DNA from: Pseudoalteromonas apostichopi
GTDB taxonomy: Bacteria; Pseudomonadota; Gammaproteobacteria; Enterobacterales; Alteromonadaceae
Length of the DNA: 64,000 nt
Direction of reading: 5' to 3'
NCBI RefSeq assembly: GCF_030297135.1
Contig: NZ_AP028066.1
Span: 186,001-250,000 of the forward strand
Positions 34,827 through 43,485 of the stretch are shown one piece after another. The notes below the pieces were generated by a model. The model saw nothing but the letters and a program-made list of their open reading frames with translations, was not told where the DNA came from and did not search any database. Made by a program: the position numbers and the translations under genes. Each line of letters begins with the position of its first letter. Within the stretch, counting starts at the first letter, position 1.

Positions 34827-36335
34827 TTAATGCCTAAAGTCTGCCATTAACGCAGGGATACCTGGCAGCATACCTACCATTGCCATCACGCTTGTTAAAA
34901 TAATAAACATTATTAATGGAATGATCCAACGACTCATTGGGGATAATTCAGAGCTTCGCTCTTTACAACCAATTAAGCCCAGATTGTCTAGCAACATAGT
35001 TAATGACCAACCAAATGCAGGATTCACTAAAGTCGATGAAAATACCACAATAGCGGCCGATTGCGTGGTTTTACCTTCGCGGGTCATTTCCATGCCAGCT
35101 TCAAGAAGTGGGATAAACACACCAACAATCAAGGCTACACATAATACGGGTTGCCAAATAGCTAAATCCATTGGGTAGCCCCAAATACTGGCAATGATAC
35201 AAAATAATGCAGTTAACACCGCCCCTGCAGGAATTGGGCGCTTAGCAATGGCTGCAGGTACAATGTAGGTTCCCCATGACGAGGTAAAGTTAGAGCCACC
35301 TAACAATGAACCAAAAGTCTGGCGGATTGAAGCGCTAAACATAGTATCGTCAATGTTCATTTGTACTTTTTCAGTGCGCTCAGGGTAACTAATTTTTTGG
35401 AATACTTGATGCCCTAAAAAGTCGGGTGACCACATCGCAACCGCAAGCACCGCAAATGGTAATACCACCACAAAGCTCTCAAGTGTAGGCAAACCCAACA
35501 TCCAACCAGTATTTTCACCCCACCAATACATCGGGTTCATATTTGGTAAGCCCGGTGCTGTTTTAAACTCAAACGGTGCTCCCAGTAAAAATGCGATTAA
35601 CCCGCCAAGTAAGCAACTTAATGGCACAGCTAACCAACGTTTTTTGTAGTGCTCAAGTAAGGCATACAACACGATTGTCGATAAAATCACAATAAAAGCG
35701 ATATGGGTCATATCAATGCCTTCAGCCCATGCAAACAGCTTTTTAACCTGCGAAATCGTGCCAATAAAACCAAGGTAGAGCAATAAACCGCCACACACGC
35801 CTCGGCTGGTTAGCCCCGCCAGTAAACTCCCCCCTTTACTAAGCGCGAGTAACAGACCAAACGCCCCTATCAGTAAACCAAAGGCCATTGGGTGACCACC
35901 CGCTGCAACAACAATCGGGATCAAAGGAATAAGCGGTCCATGAGTACCCGCTAAATTTGCTGTTGGTAAAAAGAAGCCCGAAAATAGTAAAATGAAAATC
36001 GATACAATTAACAGTTCATAGCGCACGTTTTCTAGAATAAAGCCTTCACCTAAGCCTAGTGGTGCTGCAAATGTAGCCGCAATTGCACCCACCATGACCA
36101 CCTTACCTATGGTGCCTGCCATGGCTGGGATAGAGTCTTCTAATTCAAACCGATAATCACGGAACGGTAAGTTAGGACGCCAGCGCTTGGGCTGCATAAT
36201 TTGTAATTCGTGTTCAAGGTATTCGTCGCGACTCGAAAATTCACTGCTGGGTTTATGAAGAGCTTGATAGCTTTGCTGGTCGGTATGAGCATCCGATCCT
36301 TGTTCAGCAGACGCTGATTGCTGCCTCGTATTCAT
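34827..36335 (-). CDS. DUF3360 family membrane transporter
   Basis: A 502-residue membrane protein with a hydrophilic N-terminus of about 70 residues (PKRWRPNLPFRDYRFELEDS) and about 11-12 helices. The conserved DUF3360 segments include PAMAGTIGKVVMVGAIAATF, TANLAGTHGPLIPLIP, AGGHPMAFGLLIGAFG and GSLLGGSNFTSSWGTYIVPA. The fold appears related to the nucleobase and sulfate transporter group; the substrate is unknown. AGGAG precedes the ATG. It stands alone, with a long gap upstream towards the diguanylate cyclase gene. Confidence 0.85.
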   Translation of the reverse strand: MNTRQQSASAEQGSDAHTDQQSYQALHKPSSEFSSRDEYLEHELQIMQPKRWRPNLPFRDYRFELEDSIPAMAGTIGKVVMVGAIAATFAAPLGLGEGFILENVRYELLIVSIFILLFSGFFLPTANLAGTHGPLIPLIPIVVAAGGHPMAFGLLIGAFGLLLALSKGGSLLAGLTSRGVCGGLLLYLGFIGTISQVKKLFAWAEGIDMTHIAFIVILSTIVLYALLEHYKKRWLAVPLSCLLGGLIAFLLGAPFEFKTAPGLPNMNPMYWWGENTGWMLGLPTLESFVVVLPFAVLAVAMWSPDFLGHQVFQKISYPERTEKVQMNIDDTMFSASIRQTFGSLLGGSNFTSSWGTYIVPAAIAKRPIPAGAVLTALFCIIASIWGYPMDLAIWQPVLCVALIVGVFIPLLEAGMEMTREGKTTQSAAIVVFSSTLVNPAFGWSLTMLLDNLGLIGCKERSSELSPMSRWIIPLIMFIILTSVMAMVGMLPGIPALMADFRH

Positions 36336-36734
36336 GAGTTCTCCTACTACCTATCTTGAAAAATTGTGTGAGTTTTTATTATGCAGTTAGGGTAAAGCAG
36401 CCAACTGCAAAACACGATTAGGCAAAAGGTAGGGTATGAATTTATAAAAATGGGGTTTTTAATAAAAAGTGGGTCTCAAAAAATACTTTAACACTTTGAT
36501 ATTTAATGTTTTTAAAAATAAAAAGGCCAATAAAGAGTAAGGCTCGCTTACTTTTTAAGCACATTAACTATTAGTCTAATAAATTGTATGAATAGCAAAC
36601 AGATATGTAAAACCACTTTTAGATTAATCGAATTTGCCTATTTCCCAACTGCTAATATACTAATTTATTAGTACTTTAAATAATGCTAACTCGCCTTTCT
36701 CATGGGTTTATTACAAAAGCACTTAAAGGGATGT
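36336..36734. other. Divergent intergenic region with two related palindromes
   Basis: A 399-base gap between divergent genes, with no coding sequence that I can support. It is AT-rich. Two short inverted repeats share ATTAG/CTAAT halves: TATTAG-T-CTAATA at 36569-36581 and TACTAAT-TT-ATTAGTA at 36658-36673. The second is 62 bases before the GGDEF gene start. They may be binding sites of a regulator. No promoter boxes are convincing. Confidence 0.4.
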
Positions 36735-38207
36735 ATGAACACACAGCTCAAACCTTGGCAATTTAATATCATTGTTTGCTCTGTTTATCTGCTGTTTGGC
36801 TTGTTTACCATGCAAGTGTTAAAAACACTGGCGGTATGGCCACCTGCAGGAGTCGCATTGGCTGGCTTGATGTTATTTGGTCGCAAAGCCTGGTTGGGCG
36901 TTGCATCAGGCACCTGTTTAGTCGTGCTTTTCTACTTTTATCTCAGCGGCTTAAATCCACTCACTTTTAAACACATAGCAATAAATGCCGCGACAACGAC
37001 AGGAAATACTTTCGCTGCTTTAACTGCATTTTGGCTAATTAACCGAAAACTTAAACAACACACGCTGCTGACGAGCGTCACCAGTCTAGCCAGAGTATTT
37101 ATTCTTGCCAGTATTGCTATTGGGGTAATCTCAGCGATTTTCGGTGTTGGCATCTACTCAGTTGTAGGTATTGAGTGGTTTGATGGCTTATATGTAGGCA
37201 TATTAAATTGGAGCATTAGCAATGCCCTAGCGGCGATTGTATTCACCCCTGCCCTTTACTTTTTATGGCGAAATTGGCCGCATCCGGTCACCCTTAGTGA
37301 ATTTTCTAAGCTTCTGTTGCTTACTTTGACCGTGGTTTTGTTGTGTTATTTTATTTTTGGCCCCGCATACACAACAATGACATTACCATTTTTACAACCT
37401 GCATTACTGTTGTTTCCGCTTCTTTATGCTGCCACGCGGTTATCACCAACCGCCACCAGCTGCATGAATATGTTGGTGTTTTTTGCTGCTTGGGTCGGAA
37501 GTAATCAAGGCTGGGGCTATTTTTATTATCATCATCCTAAAACAGCAGAAGTGACCATGCAGTTTTTCTTTTTATTTACTCTTTCAGCGGTATTACTTAT
37601 TCAAGCCGTGTTTATTCAGCGCAAGAAAGAACAACAAAAGCTGACCACCATGCTCGAACAAAAAGTAGAAGAACGAACCTATGAACTAGAGCGCGCAAAG
37701 CATGAAGCATTAGCGTTATCTTTAACAGATTATTTGACACAGCTTTATAATCGCCGGGGCTTTTTCGAAACAGTTAATAAACAGTTTGAGCAATACATTA
37801 ACCATCAGAATGCCTGTTCACTCTTGCTATTGGACTTAGACCAATTTAAAGCCATAAACGACAAGTACGGCCATGCCACTGGGGACGAAGTAATACGAAC
37901 CACAGCACATAAACTCATTCAACATAGCAGAGCATCAGATATTGCGGGGCGAATTGGTGGTGAAGAGTTTGTATTATTTTTGCCCATGACAAACAAACAC
38001 ACAGCATTTGCTATTGCAGAAAAGATCAGGGTCGATATTGAACAACAAGACATCATCGTCGACAACAATCACGTTAAATTCACTGTGAGTATTGGCGTAA
38101 GCACCTTGCAAGCAAACGATCAGCACATAGAGTCGATGTTAAAACGCGCCGATAAAGCATTGTACCAAGCCAAAAACCGAGGCCGCAATCAAGCGCAGTG
38201 TAGTTAG
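36735..38207 (+). CDS. MASE1-GGDEF diguanylate cyclase
   Basis: A 490-residue membrane-bound enzyme that should make cyclic di-GMP from GTP. The N-terminal MASE1 sensor has about eight helices with the family segment WPPAGVALAGLMLFGRKAW. A short coiled coil follows (KLTTMLEQKVEERTYELERA). The C-terminal GGDEF domain has LTDYLTQLYNRRGFFE, LLLLDLDQFKAINDKYGHATGDE and the active-site motif GGEEF, so it should be active. The ATG at 36735 has AAGGG about five bases upstream; a start at 36702 would add 11 residues. A REP-like repeat follows the stop codon. The ligand of MASE1 is unknown. Confidence 0.9.
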   Translation: MNTQLKPWQFNIIVCSVYLLFGLFTMQVLKTLAVWPPAGVALAGLMLFGRKAWLGVASGTCLVVLFYFYLSGLNPLTFKHIAINAATTTGNTFAALTAFWLINRKLKQHTLLTSVTSLARVFILASIAIGVISAIFGVGIYSVVGIEWFDGLYVGILNWSISNALAAIVFTPALYFLWRNWPHPVTLSEFSKLLLLTLTVVLLCYFIFGPAYTTMTLPFLQPALLLFPLLYAATRLSPTATSCMNMLVFFAAWVGSNQGWGYFYYHHPKTAEVTMQFFFLFTLSAVLLIQAVFIQRKKEQQKLTTMLEQKVEERTYELERAKHEALALSLTDYLTQLYNRRGFFETVNKQFEQYINHQNACSLLLLDLDQFKAINDKYGHATGDEVIRTTAHKLIQHSRASDIAGRIGGEEFVLFLPMTNKHTAFAIAEKIRVDIEQQDIIVDNNHVKFTVSIGVSTLQANDQHIESMLKRADKALYQAKNRGRNQAQCS

Positions 38208-38214
38208 AGTTACG

Positions 38215-38339
38215 AGTTGCTAGTTACGAGAGTAAAGTTACGAGAAAAAGGTACGAGTATGTAGCAGCGATTTTACATCGCGTTTTTTCTCGAACCTCGT
38301 ATCTCACAACTAGTTCCTTTACTCTTGCAACTAGCAGCT
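38215..38339. repeat. Palindromic REP/MITE-like element
   Basis: The arms 38215-38237 and 38317-38339 are inverted copies matching at 20 of 23 positions. Inside them CGAGAAAAA (38241-38249) pairs with TTTTTCTCG, TACGAG with CTCGTA, and the centre has a GCGAT/ATCGC hairpin. The central 22 bases (38261-38282) are identical to 44585-44606. The whole forms a long hairpin between the convergent diguanylate cyclase and chemoreceptor genes. Confidence 0.75.
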
Positions 38340-38344
38340 TAAAG

Positions 38345-40468
38345 TTATTTCGTCTTTAACTTGTTCAACTCATCATCCTGTTGCGCGACGAGTGCACTGA
38401 GAGTTTGGCTACCATCTCCGGCCTGTGTCGATAGCTCAGCTAGTTGCGATGCGGCATCTGAAATTAACGTCAGGTTGCGGTTTATCTCTTCTGTGACAGA
38501 ACTTTGCTCTTCCGCCGCCGTTGCAATATGGGTAATCTGTTGCGTTATTTCGTCTACTTTTACCACGACTTCATGCAATGCATCGAAGGCAACTGAGGTT
38601 TCATCCACTGCTGTTTGTGCGCGCACTACACCTTGCTCAATGACTTTAGAAGCATTACCAACTTCTAGCTGTAAGCTATCTATAAGGCCACTAATATCAT
38701 CTGTTGATGAGCGTGTTTTTGAAGCAAGTGCCCTGACCTCATCAGCAACCACCGCAAAACCACGGCCTTGCTCACCGGCTCTTGCCGCTTCAATTGCCGC
38801 ATTAAGTGCAAGCAAGTTAGTTTGCTCTGCAATCGTTCTGATCACATCAAGAATTTGGGTAATATCGTTGCTTCGCGCCGCCACTTTTTCAACCGCTTGA
38901 TTAGCCTCCTTGATTTCATCCGACATGGTTTTAACTTGAGTAACCGCAGACGACAAGCTAGATTCACTGCTCACAACTAGGCTGTTTATTTCATCGGCTT
39001 GTTGCGCTGACTGCTCTGAGGCTCTTGCCACTTCAAGCGCTGTTGCGCTCATTTCGTTCATTGCCGTCACTACGCTCTCTATTTCTTGGAACTGAGCTTG
39101 AACGTTATGTTTAGTATCAACTGCAACACTTGTCGCCAAATGAGCCTGCTCTTTAGTTTGTGTCGATACATTTTTAAGCTCACCAATTAAGTCGCGTAAT
39201 TTAGTAAGAAACGCATTAAAGCCTGTTGCCAATGCGATTAATTCAGCATGTGTATCAACATGTAGAGTTTGTGTTAGGTCCCCCTCAGCACTGGCGAGGT
39301 TATCAACACGCTGTTGAATTTGTTGTAATGGCGCCACGATAGTGCGGATCACTAAAGTCATAATAACAAAGGCTGCACCAGCAATAATAATACCTGTAAC
39401 CAAGATTAAACCACCTAAGGTATTAGCATTTTCACTCATGCTATTTGCAAGTGCTTGAGGGCCTTCAAGAGCAAGCTCAGCAGGCACTTCAATCAACAAG
39501 TTCCACTGTGTTTTAGCAAGCTTAATTGTAATTGGATAATTAACTAAGTACTGATCGCCGACTTTAAATACGCCACTTTGATTTTTCGCTTTTACGTAAT
39601 TGTCTAAAGTGCTTTTAGTCACTGCCTCTTTTAGCGGCCTGCCAAGCTTATCTTTGTAATGGCTGCTACCTACCACTAAGTCAAGTGAGCTTAATAAAGT
39701 GACTCGAGCTTTACCGTTATACAGCTCTTTTGACAGTTTTTCGGTCATGCTTTGAAACACAGGCAGGGTTAAATCAACACCAGCAACACCAATAAATTCG
39801 CTACCTCGAAGAATTGGCACCGTTAAAGACGTCATCATTTCAGAGTAACCAGGGGTGATTTCGTATAGATAAGGTTCCATAATGCATGGCACTTTCGTGT
39901 CTTTTACACACAAGTACCACTCAGCTTCACGCTGTCCAAATTCATTTAACGTGTCTACATATTTTTCTGCGACATCGTCAACAACTTGTTGCTCAATGAC
40001 ACCATCTCGATTGCGCGTGAAATAGATTTCTAATGTACCAGCACCGGCTACAGAGTGGTCATAGCCACTGATAAAGTTAGCATCACGACCATCAAATGCA
40101 TTTGCTTCGAATTGCGAGTAAATAGATGAGAGTATTGTGTTTTTATTCAGTATAGAGCGATTAAGTTCAACCACTGCATCGCGCGTTAGAGTCGCTGCAG
40201 CATCAGGGTCGCCTAAAATAGCAGCGAATGAGTAAGGTACTCGATATGCTTCATTGATAAAGCCGGCGACTTGTTCACCATATGCTGTTGCATTTGAGGA
40301 AAGTTTCTCTTCCACTTCAGCAACAATCAGCTTTTCAGATTGTTTAGCTAACTCTTGATTACTACTTGAAAGCTGCCACCATAAAATGCTTGATAAAACA
40401 AACACCGTAATAAAAATACTGCCTACGGTGAGCCATAACAACTTTTTCGCTAATGCTAACTGCCGCAT
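38345..40468 (-). CDS. Methyl-accepting chemotaxis protein with dCache sensor
   Basis: A 707-residue transmembrane chemoreceptor. A first helix (residues about 9-31) and a second (about 355-378, LILVTGIIIAGAAFVIMTLV) bracket a periplasmic region of some 320 residues that fits a double Cache ligand domain, with EITPGYSEMMTSLTVPIL and GVAGVDLTLPVFQSM as typical Cache text. A HAMP domain follows, then the signalling domain with the hairpin tip IAEQTNLLALNAAIEAARAG and GRGFAVVADEVRALA. The start has AGGAAG at 5 bases. The ligand cannot be deduced. It stands alone, with a REP-like element after its stop. Confidence 0.93.
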   Translation of the reverse strand: MRQLALAKKLLWLTVGSIFITVFVLSSILWWQLSSSNQELAKQSEKLIVAEVEEKLSSNATAYGEQVAGFINEAYRVPYSFAAILGDPDAAATLTRDAVVELNRSILNKNTILSSIYSQFEANAFDGRDANFISGYDHSVAGAGTLEIYFTRNRDGVIEQQVVDDVAEKYVDTLNEFGQREAEWYLCVKDTKVPCIMEPYLYEITPGYSEMMTSLTVPILRGSEFIGVAGVDLTLPVFQSMTEKLSKELYNGKARVTLLSSLDLVVGSSHYKDKLGRPLKEAVTKSTLDNYVKAKNQSGVFKVGDQYLVNYPITIKLAKTQWNLLIEVPAELALEGPQALANSMSENANTLGGLILVTGIIIAGAAFVIMTLVIRTIVAPLQQIQQRVDNLASAEGDLTQTLHVDTHAELIALATGFNAFLTKLRDLIGELKNVSTQTKEQAHLATSVAVDTKHNVQAQFQEIESVVTAMNEMSATALEVARASEQSAQQADEINSLVVSSESSLSSAVTQVKTMSDEIKEANQAVEKVAARSNDITQILDVIRTIAEQTNLLALNAAIEAARAGEQGRGFAVVADEVRALASKTRSSTDDISGLIDSLQLEVGNASKVIEQGVVRAQTAVDETSVAFDALHEVVVKVDEITQQITHIATAAEEQSSVTEEINRNLTLISDAASQLAELSTQAGDGSQTLSALVAQQDDELNKLKTK

Positions 40469-40647
40469 TGATTCTTCCTGCTATTATTATCATTGATTAA
40501 CTAATAGTTTAGACCATTTGTTTGATCACATTAGATTAATTGCAAAAAAAGTACTAATAATAAAAAGCATTGCAGGTAGAGAAATTAAACATGCCACCAC
40601 TACTAATCCAAGTCTTTAATAGTAGGTAACACCAACAGGTTACAATA

Positions 40648-42381
40648 ATGCAGCAACACACATTTGATTTTGACCAAATTATTATAGGCTCCGGATTTGG
40701 TGGCTCTGTTAGTGCGCTACGCCTAAGCGAGAAAGGTAACCGGGTATTAGTACTCGAAAAAGGCCTGCGCCGCGACGATAAAGAGTTTCCAAAAACCAAT
40801 TTAGATATCAAAAACTATATGTGGCAGCCAGAAATTGGCCTAAAAGGCTGCATTCAATTTTCGTTTACCAGCAAAGTCACAGTGCTGCATGGCGTCGGTG
40901 TTGGGGGTGGCTCACAAATTTATGCCAATGTGCACCTTATTCCTGATGATGAAGTCTTTCAATCTCCAGCTTGGACACGAATAAAATCAGACTGGAAGGA
41001 AACCCTAATGCCCTACTATGGTCTTGCACAGCGCATGTTAGGCAGTGCCAAAAATACTTACACCAATGTTGCCGATCACGCGCTTAAAGACATTGCTGAG
41101 CAAATGGGTCAAGGTGACTCCTTCAAAACCGTGAACACAGGTGTGCTTTTTGCAAAACCCGGCGAAGCCTATAACAAAGAGCTACCGGATCCTTACTTTA
41201 ACGGTGATGGTCCAAGGCGAAATACCTGTCATTACTGTGGTAGCTGTATGATTGGTTGTCGCCATAATGCTAAAAACACTTTAATGAAAAACTATCTTTA
41301 CTTTGCCGAGCGCAACGGCGTAGAAATAAGACCAAGCTCTGAAGTAATAAAAATCACCCCGCTCAGTGCAGATGGTAGCGCCGGATACAAAATCAAAATT
41401 AAAGATACCAGTCATCGCAATAGCCATATTTATACCCTGACAACACGAGGGGTTGTGCTAAGTGCAGGAGTAATGGGCACCGTTCCGTTGCTTTTAAAAA
41501 TGCGTGATAAAAACAAAACATTGCCCAATATTTCAGCTTGGCTTGGGAAGCAAATTCGCACTAACTCAGAAACCCTCACCACCGCTAACAACACCACTAA
41601 AAAAGTTGATGATGGTGTTGCCATCAGCTCATTTATTTCGGTCGACAAAGACACTAACATTGAAATTTGCCGGTTTAGAGAAGGTGCCGATGGCACATGG
41701 CTATATTTACCTTACGTTCCCATGGTGACAGGAAAAGGTCTAAAGCGTATTACTAAGTTTTTAGTTAACACACTGCGCCATCCAATAAAAACAGCCAGAG
41801 TTCTGCGCCCAAAAGGCAAAGCCCGCAGCTCCATTCTATTTTTAGTAATGCAAAAATCAGAGGCGTTTATTCACCTTGAGTGGCGACGCAAATGGTATCG
41901 CTTCTTTAAAAAGAGCATAACTGCAGTGCAAAAAGAAAATGATACGCCGCTTAGCGTTAGTTTTCCAAAAGCAGAAGAAGCGACCAAACTATACGCCGAA
42001 AAACTTGGCGGTGTGCCAGGCTCAGCCTTATCTGAAGTGCTATTTGGTGTACCGATGACGGCACATATCATGAGTGGGGTCGCTATGGGTACTGATGCTT
42101 CCAACGGCGTAGTTGATAGCTCGGGGGAAGTATTTGGCTATCAAAACCTGCGTGTTATCGACGGTTCAATCATACCGGGTAATTTAGGGGTAAACCCATC
42201 ATTAACCATTACCGCCTTATCTGAATACGCGATGAGCCAAATACCAATATTCGATAAAGAGCGAGCAAGTAAGATTAAGCCAATAGAGTTTAGTGAGCCG
42301 CGCGAAGGCTTAGTATCAGCGCTCACTGACTCAGGCGATTTAGCAAAATCGATTGCTGAAAAACAAAAAAGCCGTACTTAA
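40648..42381 (+). CDS. GMC-type FAD-dependent oxidoreductase (cholesterol-oxidase-like)
   Basis: A 577-residue flavoenzyme of the GMC family. The FAD-binding start reads IIIGSGFGGSVSALRLSEKG and the ADP-binding region continues with VLVLEKGLRRDD. HGVGVGGGSQIYANV matches the second GMC block, and the C-terminal LRVIDGSIIPGNLGVNPSLT contains the conserved Asn near the active site. A cysteine cluster (CHYCGSCMIGC) recalls the cholesterol-oxidase-like and long-chain alcohol oxidase branch. The substrate is unknown. There is no signal peptide. The gene stands alone, and its stop codon lies in the loop of a terminator hairpin. Confidence 0.87.
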   Translation: MQQHTFDFDQIIIGSGFGGSVSALRLSEKGNRVLVLEKGLRRDDKEFPKTNLDIKNYMWQPEIGLKGCIQFSFTSKVTVLHGVGVGGGSQIYANVHLIPDDEVFQSPAWTRIKSDWKETLMPYYGLAQRMLGSAKNTYTNVADHALKDIAEQMGQGDSFKTVNTGVLFAKPGEAYNKELPDPYFNGDGPRRNTCHYCGSCMIGCRHNAKNTLMKNYLYFAERNGVEIRPSSEVIKITPLSADGSAGYKIKIKDTSHRNSHIYTLTTRGVVLSAGVMGTVPLLLKMRDKNKTLPNISAWLGKQIRTNSETLTTANNTTKKVDDGVAISSFISVDKDTNIEICRFREGADGTWLYLPYVPMVTGKGLKRITKFLVNTLRHPIKTARVLRPKGKARSSILFLVMQKSEAFIHLEWRRKWYRFFKKSITAVQKENDTPLSVSFPKAEEATKLYAEKLGGVPGSALSEVLFGVPMTAHIMSGVAMGTDASNGVVDSSGEVFGYQNLRVIDGSIIPGNLGVNPSLTITALSEYAMSQIPIFDKERASKIKPIEFSEPREGLVSALTDSGDLAKSIAEKQKSRT

Positions 42382-42391
42382 AGCACGGCTT
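42369..42391 (-). terminator. Terminator shared by the GMC oxidoreductase and ohr genes
   Basis: A perfect 7-bp stem AAGCCGT / ACGGCTT with a 9-base loop. On the minus strand it is followed by TTTTTTGTTT, a good terminator for ohr. The stop codon of the plus-strand gene lies in the loop. Confidence 0.8.
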
Positions 42392-42408
42392 AATTTGATC
42401 AACAATGA

Positions 42409-42837
42409 TTAGATCACTGATAGTTCTACAGCAATGTTACCGCGCGTTGCGTTTGAGTATGGGCATACTTCGTGTGCTTTATTAACTAGAGCAAGGGCTG
42501 TGTCTTTATCAAGATCACCCACTGATACCGCAAGCTTAACGGCAATACCAAAACCGCCTTCGATAGGACCAATTGATACTTCTGAGTTTATGTGAGTATC
42601 TGCTGGTAATTTAATTTTTGCTTGGCCAGCAACTAGTTTTAATGCGCCGATAAAACACGCCGCATAACCTGCTGCAAATAATTGCTCAGGGTTTGTACCT
42701 TGACCATCATCACCACCTAACCCTTTAGGTGTTGATAGTGCCACATCTAAACGGCCATCATCTGATTTTGCTGTACCTTCACGACCACCCGTAGCTGTTG
42801 CTTTTGCTGTGTATGCGACGCTTTGTAGTTCTTTCAT
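42409..42837 (-). CDS. ohr: Organic hydroperoxide resistance protein Ohr
   Basis: Ohr is a thiol peroxidase that reduces fatty acid and other organic hydroperoxides. The 142-residue protein has both redox cysteines in their motifs: GYAACFIGALKL and HEVCPYSNATRGN, and the conserved LGGDDGQGTNPEQLFAAG. The ATG at 42835-42837 has AGGAG 7 bases upstream. The same frame is open for 46 more codons, but those cross the operator region and do not match Ohr. The gene is divergent from ohrR, and two operator-like palindromes lie between them. Confidence 0.96.
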   Translation of the reverse strand: MKELQSVAYTAKATATGGREGTAKSDDGRLDVALSTPKGLGGDDGQGTNPEQLFAAGYAACFIGALKLVAGQAKIKLPADTHINSEVSIGPIEGGFGIAVKLAVSVGDLDKDTALALVNKAHEVCPYSNATRGNIAVELSVI

Positions 42838-42860
42838 GGTTACTCTCCTAATTAAGTGGA

Positions 42861-42886
42861 AATATATTTTGCATGCAAAATATATT
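42861..42886. promoter_or_regulatory. OhrR operator 1 (perfect palindrome)
   Basis: A perfect 26-bp palindrome with centre TTTTGCATGCAAAA. It overlaps the -10 region of the candidate ohr promoter on the minus strand (-35 TTGCAA at 42905-42910, -10 TAATAT at 42882-42887, 17-base spacing). Binding by OhrR here would block ohr. Confidence 0.75.
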
Positions 42887-42910
42887 AGATCAGCTTTTTC
42901 GGGATTGCAA

Positions 42911-42930
42911 ATATTTTGCATGCAAATTAA
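42911..42930. promoter_or_regulatory. OhrR operator 2
   Basis: The core TTTGCATGCAAA (42915-42926) is a perfect 12-bp palindrome identical to the centre of operator 1. It lies beside the -35 box of ohr and 35 bases before ohrR, so it probably also serves autoregulation. Confidence 0.65.
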
Positions 42931-42960
42931 AATACTCTTATTAAGTTTTGAGGATCGAGT

Positions 42961-43392
42961 ATGAAATACCCACAACTAAAATTAGATAACCAGCTATGCC
43001 ATCGCTTATATATGGCATCGAATGGGATTGCCCGTGCGTATCGAGATTCTCTCAATCAATTAGATTTAACCTACCCGCAATACGTAGTGATGATGGCGCT
43101 GTGGGAAAAAGATCAGATCAGCATTGCTGAACTACTTGAAAAAACCGCCATTGATGGCGGTGCGATGACGCAAATTTTAAAAAAAATGAGCGACAAAGCA
43201 TTATTATCGATCATCAAAGATAGCCAAGATAAACGCAAACGACTCGTTCAGCTCGAAGCCAAAGGCAAAGCGATGCAAGATCAAGCCGCTGAGATACCGT
43301 CGAAAATTCGTTGTCGCTTCCCAAGCATTAACGATCAACAAGCGTTGCAACTGATTGAGTTACTCGATTTAGTAAATGGTGACCTTAATTAA
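42961..43392 (+). CDS. ohrR: MarR-family organic peroxide sensor OhrR
   Basis: OhrR represses ohr until a cysteine near its N-terminus is oxidised by organic peroxide. The 143-residue protein has this Cys at residue 13 in LDNQLCHRLYMASNGIARAY, the conserved LTYPQYVVMMALWE, the winged-helix part TAIDGGAMTQILKKMSDKAL and the wing KDSQDKRKRLVQL with the DNA-binding Asp and Arg. A second Cys occurs late (KIRCRFP), which allows a two-cysteine mechanism. It is divergent from ohr across two shared operators. Confidence 0.94.
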   Translation: MKYPQLKLDNQLCHRLYMASNGIARAYRDSLNQLDLTYPQYVVMMALWEKDQISIAELLEKTAIDGGAMTQILKKMSDKALLSIIKDSQDKRKRLVQLEAKGKAMQDQAAEIPSKIRCRFPSINDQQALQLIELLDLVNGDLN

Positions 43393-43485
43393 CAAAAATT
43401 ATTTGAAAGTGAATTTGGATTACAACTCTTTTTAATATAATTCTATGCGCTATAGTGTTCAAAACTCATCAATACGGACACCATC

